10,448 bases of DNA, taken from contig DGEC01000087.1 in the NCBI GenBank assembly GCA_002385745.1, positions 1-10,448 on the forward strand, read 5' to 3'. The notes under the pieces were generated by a model. The model made no database searches. It worked only from the letters and a program-made list of their open reading frames with translations, and was not told the origin of the DNA. The stretch is from Firmicutes bacterium UBA3936 (GTDB taxonomy: Bacteria; Bacillota; Dethiobacteria; Dethiobacterales; Dethiobacteraceae). The translations under genes were made by a program, and so were the position numbers. This document shows positions 5,657-10,448 of the stretch, piece by piece (within the stretch, counting starts at the first letter, position 1; each line of letters starts with the position of its first letter).

Positions 5657-6633
5657 TTTGTATCACTCTCCGGCAGGTTTTGCAGCAGCAGATCAACGAT
5701 GTTCCCGCCCAGAATGGCGGACAGTTCTTTTTCCGTAAAGCCCCTTGCCCGCAGCCCTTCCTTTAAGGACGGCAAGCAGGAGACATCCGGCAGTTCCGGG
5801 AGCACTTGATCGATGCCGTCAAAATCACTGCCAAGGCCAAGTACTTCAGTCCCTGCCAGGTCTGCTATATAGCAAAAATGATCAAGCAGTTTATCGAGAT
5901 TTGCCGGTTCCTTTTCACTGATAAAGGGGGGATAAAATGTAAGCCCTACAACCCCTCCCTTATCCCGCAGGGCACGTAGCTGGTCATCCGTTAAGTTGCG
6001 GGGATGGGAGCACAGGGAAAAAGCATTGGCGTGGGAAACCAGGACGGGTTTTTCCGCTATTTCCAGCAGGTCAAAGTAGCTTTTAGTCGCCAGGTGGGCT
6101 CCGTCTACAACAATTCCCAGGCGGTTCATTTTTCTGATAAGATCACGACCCAAAGCGGTAATTCCTCCGGCGGACTCTCCGGCTGCTACCCCGTCGGCAA
6201 AACAGTTGCTGTTGTTCCAGGTTAATCCGATGCTGCGTATACCAAGCCGGTAGAAAAAATACAGGAACTCCTCTCCCCCACTGAGGGGCTCTCCTCCCTC
6301 AAGGGACAGCAAAACTGATAAATCTTTAACTTTGACGGCAAGGGATAAATCTTTTTTTGTTTTAATAACAGTCAGATAATCTTTATTGTTATCCATTTCC
6401 CGCCAGAATATTTCCAGCAGTTGTATGGCACGTTGCAGGGCTTTTTCAGCCCGGTATTCAGGCTCAACAAACAAAGCGAAGAACTGTAAGTTTACACCGC
6501 CCTCCCGCAAGCGGGGCAGGTCTATGTGGCCAAGAGTATTGTGACCGGCAAAGGAGTAATTTTTCTCGGAAAAGAGCCTGACACTGTCACAGTGAGCGTC
6601 AACTGTATAAAAATCATTTTGTGTTCTTTTCAT
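5653..6633 (-). CDS. Membrane dipeptidase, peptidase family M19
   Basis: A 326-aa zinc dipeptidase of family M19 (renal dipeptidase type), which cleaves dipeptides including those with D-residues. The expected ligands are present: His14 and Asp16 in VDAHCDS, bridging Glu112 in LSLEGGEP, His180 in VVDGAHL, His201 in VSHANAF, and Asp270 in GLGSDFDG. The GLTWNNSNCFADG segment is typical. No signal peptide is visible, so the protein is probably cytoplasmic despite the family name. ATG 6633 is preferred to the upstream in-frame start at 6705 because AAAGGAGGAGG lies just upstream and the upstream extension would run into the spoVS terminator. Its stop overlaps the start of the PHP gene by four bases. 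Because the terminator at 6698-6723 separates it from spoVS, it probably has its own promoter. Confidence 0.92.
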   Translation of the reverse strand: MKRTQNDFYTVDAHCDSVRLFSEKNYSFAGHNTLGHIDLPRLREGGVNLQFFALFVEPEYRAEKALQRAIQLLEIFWREMDNNKDYLTVIKTKKDLSLAVKVKDLSVLLSLEGGEPLSGGEEFLYFFYRLGIRSIGLTWNNSNCFADGVAAGESAGGITALGRDLIRKMNRLGIVVDGAHLATKSYFDLLEIAEKPVLVSHANAFSLCSHPRNLTDDQLRALRDKGGVVGLTFYPPFISEKEPANLDKLLDHFCYIADLAGTEVLGLGSDFDGIDQVLPELPDVSCLPSLKEGLRARGFTEKELSAILGGNIVDLLLQNLPESDTK

Positions 6634-6697
6634 TTTCCCTACCTCCTCCTTTATTGTATCATTTTCCCGGCTAATGAACCGCTTTATTTCGCATAAA

Positions 6698-6723
6698 AAA
6701 AACACCCTTTAAAGGGTGTTTTT
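6698..6723 (-). terminator. Intrinsic terminator after spoVS (bidirectional in form)
   Basis: A perfect palindrome with 13-bp arms centred at 6710/6711 (core AACACCCTTTAAAGGGTGTT), with A- and T-runs on its two flanks. In the minus direction the stem is followed by a T-run, ending the spoVS transcript 9 bases after its stop codon. The symmetry would let it work on both strands. Confidence 0.85.
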
Positions 6724-6731
6724 ATTTTGAC

Positions 6732-6995
6732 CTACCGCGGTTGCACTAAGAGCTTGATCGCTGTTCTTTCTTCTCCATCTATCACGATGTCTGTAAAAGC
6801 AGGTATGCAGATCAGATCCATACCGCTAGGGGCGACAAACCCTCTGGCAATTGCCACCGCTTTAATAGCCTGATTTAATGCACCGGCGCCTATAGCCTGT
6901 ATTTCGGCACCGCCCCTTTCTCTTAGTACTCCGGCTAAAGCTCCTGCTACAGAATTAGGATTGGATTTTGCTGAAACTTTTAATACTTCCATCAC
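6732..6995 (-). CDS. spoVS: Stage V sporulation protein S
   Basis: A small protein (87 aa from ATG 6995, or 86 aa from the adjacent ATG 6992) with the highly conserved SpoVS sequence, for example LKVSAKSNPNSVAGALAGVL and a C-terminus ending DGEERTAIKLLVQPR. SpoVS is an Alba-like protein required for normal progression to spore coat and cortex formation in B. subtilis; its biochemical role is not settled. AGGAGG sits 7 bases before the first ATG and 10 before the second; homology favours the second (MEVLKVSAKS), spacing the first. A sigma-H promoter match lies about 40 bases upstream and a strong terminator follows, so it can be expressed alone. Its position after ymdB matches B. subtilis. Confidence 0.97.
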   Translation of the reverse strand: MMEVLKVSAKSNPNSVAGALAGVLRERGGAEIQAIGAGALNQAIKAVAIARGFVAPSGMDLICIPAFTDIVIDGEERTAIKLLVQPR

Positions 6996-7039
6996 TGTAC
7001 CTCCTAGTTTTATTTAGATTATTCAGAAACTTCAAATAT

Positions 7040-7069
7040 TTATTCATCATCGGACCGCCAAATTCCTTC
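7040..7069 (-). promoter_or_regulatory. Sigma-H promoter of spoVS
   Basis: On the minus strand GAAGGAATT (7061-7069), a 12-base spacer, then GATGAATAA (7040-7048). This matches every defined position of the B. subtilis sigma-H consensus RnAGGAwWW-N11-12-RnnGAATww. The predicted start near 7033 leaves a leader of ~40 bases. B. subtilis spoVS is known to depend on sigma-H, so the match agrees with established regulation. Confidence 0.85.
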
Positions 7070-7119
7070 CTGAAAAGTAAATTTTTCAATTATCCATTAT
7101 AATTATCTATTGTAATAAA

Positions 7120-7905
7120 CTATAATTCATGATAATCTGTGAGCCTGGAAATGCCGGTAGCCAGGCCCGTATTTTCATCAACATCAATCAGCACTCCGTT
7201 GAATTGCAGAGGGCCTTTACTTGCAACTTCAAATCTCACGGGCATTTGGGTTAAAAATTTAGTCATAACCTTTTCGGGGTCCATTCCCAATACAGATTCA
7301 ACAGGCCCCGTCATTCCCAAATCGGTTATATATGCGGTACCGCCCCTAAGAATGCGTTCGTCTGCCGTTTGTACGTGTGTATGGGTTCCGACTACTGCTG
7401 AAACATTGCCGTCAAGGTACCTGCCCAGGGCGATTTTTTCAGAGGTAGCTTCAGCGTGAAAATCAACTATGATAATCTTTGTTTGCTTGCGGATTGTTTG
7501 CACTGCTTCCGCTACCGTCCGGAACGGGCAGTCCAGAGCCGGCATATATACCCGGCCGCTGGTATTGATGATTCCGATTTTTATACCTTTGCATTCTGTT
7601 ATGGCATAGCCCCGTCCGGGGGTTTGCGGCGGGTAATTAAGCGGTCTGATTATTCTTTGCTCTTTGTCCAGGTATTCAATAGCTTCCTTTTTATCCCAGA
7701 CATGATTTCCCGTGGTTATGAAATCCACGCCAGACTCAAAAAGCTCTTCCGCCGTTTTTTTGTTGATCCCTGTTCCGGAAGCCAGGTTTTCGCCGTTGGC
7801 AATTGTAAAATCCACCTGATAATTTATTATTATCTGAGGCAGCAGATCATGCAGGCATTTTCTGCCGGGTCTGCCAACCACATCGCCAATTAGTAAAAAA
7901 CGCAT
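7120..7905 (-). CDS. ymdB: YmdB-type metallophosphoesterase (cyclic nucleotide phosphodiesterase)
   Basis: A 261-aa calcineurin-like phosphoesterase of the TIGR00282/YmdB family. YmdB hydrolyses 2',3'- and 3',5'-cyclic nucleotides, affects biofilm and motility decisions in B. subtilis, and is genetically linked to RNase Y. All metal ligands are present: Asp8 (IGDVVGRPGR), Glu39 (NGEN), Asn67/His68 (TGNHVWD), His150 (DFHAEATSEK), and His175/His177 (GTHTHVQTAD). Length matches the family. ATG 7905 has GGAGTG at good spacing. In B. subtilis the gene directly follows rny; here a 168-aa gene of unknown function lies between, 71 bases upstream. No terminator is seen before spoVS, so read-through from ymdB into spoVS is possible in addition to the sigma-H promoter. 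Confidence 0.95.
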   Translation of the reverse strand: MRFLLIGDVVGRPGRKCLHDLLPQIIINYQVDFTIANGENLASGTGINKKTAEELFESGVDFITTGNHVWDKKEAIEYLDKEQRIIRPLNYPPQTPGRGYAITECKGIKIGIINTSGRVYMPALDCPFRTVAEAVQTIRKQTKIIIVDFHAEATSEKIALGRYLDGNVSAVVGTHTHVQTADERILRGGTAYITDLGMTGPVESVLGMDPEKVMTKFLTQMPVRFEVASKGPLQFNGVLIDVDENTGLATGISRLTDYHEL

Positions 7906-7923
7906 ATTAAATCACTCCAAATA

Positions 7924-7950
7924 CACCGTTAATGGAATTGTACCGTTAAT
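7924..7950. repeat. Tandem 9-bp direct repeat upstream of ymdB
   Basis: ACCGTTAAT occurs at 7924-7932 and again at 7942-7950, with an 18-base period, in the 71-base gap between the 168-aa gene and ymdB. It could be a paired regulator half-site, but it may be chance. Confidence 0.4.
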
Positions 7951-7976
7951 TAAGCAATCATATACCTGTAAAACCT

Positions 7977-8483
7977 TTACTTGCCATAAACAAAAACTTT
8001 CCCGGATTCACGGAAGGCCACAAGATTTTCTTGCCGGGCTTCTTTACTGTGGCTTAACAGGTAATCAATAATTTCCTCCTGTCTTGCAATCTCTTCTTCA
8101 TGCGTAAAAACTCCTGCCACTGTTTCCCTGATTACTTTTTCCGTGAAAATATTGCAGACAGTTCCGCAGATTAACTGGATGCTTTCCAAAGTAAGATAAT
8201 CAGTAGCGGTTGATAAAACCAGAAGGCTTACTTTTCCGGCATGTTGCAAATTGGCTTCTACCGCTATGCTGATACCCGTCAATTCCCTGTAAGCTGACAA
8301 ATATTCTTTTAAAACTGTCTTAAAAGCAATAAATTCTTCTTTTTTTATTCTACTGGAAAGCATAAAGGTAAATGACGCCGATTTGTTTGGCATATCTAAA
8401 TGCAAGGAAATAATTTCCGGGAAACGCAGTAATATGGATACCAATAAATTGGTGGCATTAGTATCGTATTCTTGTTGTAACAC
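7977..8483 (-). CDS. Hypothetical protein (168 aa) in the rny-ymdB block, sigma-H-associated
   Basis: I do not recognise this protein. It has no signal peptide, membrane segment, cysteine motif or known catalytic motif. The sequence suggests a soluble alpha/beta fold: beta-like stretches (IISLHLDM, SASFTFML, GISIAVEA, KVSLLVLST) alternate with charged helices (KEEFIAFKTVLKEYLSAYREL and a C-terminal EEEIARQEEIIDYLLSHS), ending in a basic tail FVYGK. It is real: GTG 8483 has GGAGG seven bases upstream, the frame is open for 168 codons, and a sigma-H promoter match lies 38 bases before the start. It stands between rny (after a terminator) and ymdB, interrupting the usual neighbour pair. The promoter and spoVS context suggest an early-sporulation or stationary-phase role; that is inference. 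Confidence 0.8.
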   Translation of the reverse strand: MLQQEYDTNATNLLVSILLRFPEIISLHLDMPNKSASFTFMLSSRIKKEEFIAFKTVLKEYLSAYRELTGISIAVEANLQHAGKVSLLVLSTATDYLTLESIQLICGTVCNIFTEKVIRETVAGVFTHEEEIARQEEIIDYLLSHSKEARQENLVAFRESGKVFVYGK

Positions 8484-8520
8484 CTTTTTTCCTCCGTCTA
8501 AAAATCTGCATAGGCTTGCT

Positions 8521-8550
8521 TTATTCCATAAATGGCATCGGAATTCCTGC
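8521..8550 (-). promoter_or_regulatory. Sigma-H promoter of the 168-aa gene
   Basis: On the minus strand GCAGGAATT (8542-8550), a 12-base spacer, then ATGGAATAA (8521-8529). This matches RnAGGAwWW-N11-12-RnnGAATww at every defined position. It sits downstream of the rny terminator and 38 bases before the GTG start, and could also drive ymdB. Confidence 0.8.
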
Positions 8551-8604
8551 CTGCTTGTTACTTGTTATAAATAGCTTTAGGGTTTTTGATTACGGCAGGC
8601 AGTT

Positions 8605-8630
8605 AAAAAGGAGCGCATTTTGCGCTCCTT
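8605..8630 (-). terminator. Intrinsic terminator of rny
   Basis: AAGGAGCGCA (8608-8617) and TGCGCTCCTT (8621-8630) form a perfect 10-bp stem with a 3-base loop, followed on the minus strand by a short T-run. The rny stop codon (8629-8631) overlaps the base of the stem, so ribosomes reaching the end of rny would touch the terminator. Confidence 0.85.
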
Positions 8631-10176
8631 ATTTTGCATAATCAACGGCTCTGGTTTCCCGGATTACCGTAACTTTTATTTGGCCGGGATACTCAAGTTC
8701 TTCTTCGATTTTTCTGACTATATCCCTGGCTATGGTTACACTTGCTTCATCGTCTATTTTGTCCGGTTTTACCATAATGCGGATTTCCCTGCCTGCCTGG
8801 ATCGCATATGCTTTGTCGACACCGTCAAAGGAATCCGCGATTTTTTCAAGCTTTTCAAGGCGCTTTATATAGGCTTCCAGAGTCTCGCGTCGTGCACCGG
8901 GTCGTGCCGCTGAAACGGCATCGGCAGCCTGGATTAGAACAGCTTCCATAGTTAAGCATTCTTCATCACCGTGGTGAGCGGCAATAGCATTGACAACTTC
9001 CCGTGATTCCTTGTATTTTCGGGCAAGGTCCGCCCCTATTGCCACATGGGGGCCTTCCACTTCATGGTCTACGGCCTTTCCGATATCATGCAGCAGGCCT
9101 GCGCGCTTGGCAAGCTGCACATCCAGCCCAAGCTCCGCCGCCATTGCACCTGCCAAATGAGATACCTCAATTGAGTGGTTGAGTACATTCTGCCCGTAGC
9201 TTGTACGGTAGCGAAGACGGCCTAAAAGCTTTACCAGTTCCGGATGCAGCCCGTGGACGCCTGTGTTAAAAGTAGCAGCTTCTCCTTCTTCACGGATAAT
9301 CTGGTCAACTTCGAGGCGGGCTTTTGCCACCATTTCTTCGATACGGGCCGGATGAATACGGCCGTCTGCAACCAGCTTTTCCAGGGCAATCCTGGCAATT
9401 TCACGGCGTATGGGGTCAAATCCGGAAAGAATTACCGCTTCCGGTGTGTCGTCAATGATTAAGTCAATACCTGTCAAAGTCTCCAGGGCACGGATGTTGC
9501 GCCCTTCACGGCCGATAATTCTGCCCTTCATCTCATCATTGGGCAGTGAAACAACGGAGACGGTTGTTTCAGAAACATGGTCAGCGGCAAATTTTTCGAT
9601 TGCGAGGGTGATAATTTTGCGCGCTCTCTTTTCCGCTTCTTCTTTGGCCTGATTTTCAATTTCCTTGATCATCATAGCCATTTCATGATTGACTTCATCC
9701 CGCACGCGGGTGAGAAGGATATCTTTGGCTTCCTCGGAAGTCATTCCCGATATCTTTTCCAGTTCTGCAAGCTGCTGTTGCAGGGTGGCGGCAACCTGCT
9801 CCTGCATTTTCCTAATCTCATATTCACGCTGCTTGAATTCTTCTTCCTTGCGTTCTATCTGCGCCGTTTTTCTGTCCAGGGTTTCTTCTTTTTGTAAAAG
9901 CCGCCTCTCCATTCGTTTCAACTCATCACGGCGTTCACGGCTCTCCTGGTCCAGATCCTTGCGCAGCCTGTGAACCTCTTCCTTAGCTTCAATAATCTTT
10001 TCTCTTTTAACGGCCTTTGCTTGTTTCTCTGCCTCCTGCAGTATGGCTGATGCCGCTTCCTCGGCTGAACGAATTTTTCTTTCCGCCGACTGCTTGCGAA
10101 TGATGTAGCCGATAATTGTAAAGAGCAAGGCCGTAGCAATTATAATCAGGACAGCATAAATCAGTTTGATCTCCAA
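8629..10176 (-). CDS. rny: Ribonuclease Y
   Basis: A 515-aa membrane-anchored endoribonuclease that starts decay of many mRNAs in Firmicutes. In order: one N-terminal membrane helix (about 5-26), a long charged coiled coil (about 30-195), a KH RNA-binding domain with IIGREGRNI (GREG at 222-225), and an HD domain with the metal-binding His363-Asp364 in [12 protein letters not shown] and a following AAHHGDE. Length matches the 520 aa of B. subtilis RNase Y. The start is taken as TTG 10176, eight bases after a perfect AGGAGG; a GTG at 10185 is unlikely because it directly abuts that Shine-Dalgarno sequence. Upstream is an unusual ~160-base leader containing a terminator; downstream the stop codon overlaps another terminator. 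ymdB, whose product affects RNase Y-related phenotypes, follows after one unknown gene. Confidence 0.97.
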   Translation of the reverse strand: MEIKLIYAVLIIIATALLFTIIGYIIRKQSAERKIRSAEEAASAILQEAEKQAKAVKREKIIEAKEEVHRLRKDLDQESRERRDELKRMERRLLQKEETLDRKTAQIERKEEEFKQREYEIRKMQEQVAATLQQQLAELEKISGMTSEEAKDILLTRVRDEVNHEMAMMIKEIENQAKEEAEKRARKIITLAIEKFAADHVSETTVSVVSLPNDEMKGRIIGREGRNIRALETLTGIDLIIDDTPEAVILSGFDPIRREIARIALEKLVADGRIHPARIEEMVAKARLEVDQIIREEGEAATFNTGVHGLHPELVKLLGRLRYRTSYGQNVLNHSIEVSHLAGAMAAELGLDVQLAKRAGLLHDIGKAVDHEVEGPHVAIGADLARKYKESREVVNAIAAHHGDEECLTMEAVLIQAADAVSAARPGARRETLEAYIKRLEKLEKIADSFDGVDKAYAIQAGREIRIMVKPDKIDDEASVTIARDIVRKIEEELEYPGQIKVTVIRETRAVDYAK

Positions 10177-10211
10177 GCAATTCACCTCCTGTTTTTAAAG
10201 TAACTATGCTG

Positions 10212-10224
10212 TTTACACTGTAAA
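10212..10224. promoter_or_regulatory. 13-bp palindrome between leader terminator and rny
   Basis: TTTACACTGTAAA is a perfect palindrome of 6-bp arms around one central base. It lies directly after the leader terminator and ~35 bases before the rny start. It may be an operator or part of a weak second promoter; nothing more can be supported. Confidence 0.35.
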
Positions 10225-10252
10225 AAAAATAGCTGTGTGGGTACACAGCTAT
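10222..10252 (-). terminator. Intrinsic terminator/attenuator upstream of rny
   Basis: ATAGCTGTGT (10229-10238) and ACACAGCTAT (10243-10252) make a perfect 10-bp stem with a 4-base loop. On the minus strand it is followed by a run of seven to eight T. It lies between a strong promoter at 10390-10418 and the rny start, so it ends either a small RNA or an attenuated rny leader. Confidence 0.85.
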
Positions 10253-10383
10253 AAAGAAGCACATAACGATCTTAACTGGAAAATGTTGTCGCTTATTTGT
10301 TTTACTACCAGTAAAAGATATATATGTTAAGCTCATTTGAGCTGATCTCTTTAGCATGAAACCCACATCAAAGTGTTCTACTG
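10222..10383 (-). ncRNA. Structured ~160-nt leader or small RNA upstream of rny
   Basis: This is the transcript expected from the promoter at 10390-10418 down to the terminator at 10222-10252. Two mutually exclusive folds are visible. One is the terminator hairpin. In the other, 10348-10367 pairs with 10236-10257 (7 pairs, a 5-base internal loop, then 8 pairs with a 2-base bulge). That pairing uses the terminator's 5' arm, its whole loop and three bases of its 3' arm. Between these segments, 10308-10333 and 10258-10279 form a second long imperfect stem (ACTGG/CCAGT, ATCTT/AAGAT, ACATA/TATGT blocks), and 10328-10341 can form a small AGCTC-AAAT-GAGCT hairpin. No reading frame with a ribosome binding site is present. 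It does not carry a T-box signature. Whether it is a cis-acting attenuator or an independent small RNA cannot be decided from sequence. Confidence 0.55.
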
Positions 10384-10389
10384 CCTTAA

Positions 10390-10418
10390 ATTGTATCTTT
10401 TTTATGACATTATGTCAA
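10390..10418 (-). promoter_or_regulatory. Strong sigma-A promoter upstream of the rny leader
   Basis: On the minus strand a perfect TTGACA (10413-10418), a 17-base spacer, and TACAAT (10390-10395). The predicted start is near 10383, about 207 bases before the rny start codon. This is the best sigma-A promoter in the window. Confidence 0.8.
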
Positions 10419-10448
10419 GGTCGGCGTCTGCAGGCAGCATTCCTGTTT

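Noticed and set aside
6653..6661. Extended -10 (TGATACAAT on the minus strand) as promoter of the dipeptidase operon
   Set aside because: The predicted start would fall within the Shine-Dalgarno sequence, and no -35 is present at normal spacing. The operon must have a promoter, but this one is not convincing.
9410..9973. Plus-strand frames opposite rny
   Set aside because: They are complements of the RNase Y coiled-coil and KH coding sequence, with no ribosome binding sites or recognisable domains.
10007..10366. 119-codon frame on the minus strand running from the leader into rny
   Set aside because: Its start has no ribosome binding site, it crosses the terminator hairpin, and most of it is the rny coding region in another frame.
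10222..10383. Leader as a T-box riboswitch or 6S RNA
   Set aside because: No T-box consensus or aminoacyl-tRNA pairing bulge is visible. The rod-like alternative fold has a 5' side bulge reminiscent of 6S RNA, but the 3' end is a separate terminator hairpin and the ends do not form a closing stem.

Overview
The window looks like a chromosomal piece of a spore-forming, low-to-mid GC Gram-positive anaerobe. The best guess is a Peptococcaceae/Desulfotomaculum-Pelotomaculum type clostridium. The reasons are spoVS, the rny-ymdB-spoVS gene order known from Bacillus and Clostridia, strong AGGAGG ribosome binding sites, two near-perfect sigma-H promoters, a Firmicutes-type LexA box, and a selenium/sulfur-linked DUF3343 + LysR + aminotransferase-V cluster. 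About half of the genes appear to start at TTG or GTG, judged from ribosome binding sites and family alignment.

Layout. Bases 1-19 are almost exactly the Tn5/Nextera mosaic end, so the left end is a sequencing-library artifact. It is joined to a truncated reading frame (20-160, minus) that may be the start of an ISLre2/UPF0236-type transposase. At 279-2812 lies a divergent module: a LysR regulator and a cysteine desulfurase-like PLP enzyme (overlapping, minus strand), and a small DUF3343 protein with a conserved SSSCG motif (plus strand). Next come an orphan hutP-family gene (2910-3323, plus) and dinB/Pol IV (3282-4493, minus); their 3' ends overlap by 42 bases. dinB has a clear promoter and a LexA-type SOS box. 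The 338 bases upstream of dinB also hold a 78-base nested inverted repeat of unknown nature.

The right half is all on the minus strand. In transcription order: a promoter and a structured ~160-base leader containing an intrinsic terminator; rny (RNase Y); a terminator; an unrecognised 168-aa gene; ymdB; spoVS; a terminator; then an M19 dipeptidase gene translationally coupled to a PHP phosphoesterase gene. The unknown gene and spoVS are each preceded by a sequence matching every defined position of the sigma-H consensus. This makes the unknown gene a candidate early-sporulation gene inserted into the otherwise conserved rny-ymdB-spoVS block.

The most interesting new signals are: (i) the rny leader, where a segment about 110 bases upstream can pair with the terminator's 5' arm, loop and part of its 3' arm (15 pairs over about 20 positions), suggesting attenuation control of RNase Y or a stand-alone small RNA; and (ii) the sigma-H-associated unknown gene. 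No tRNA, rRNA or CRISPR array was seen.
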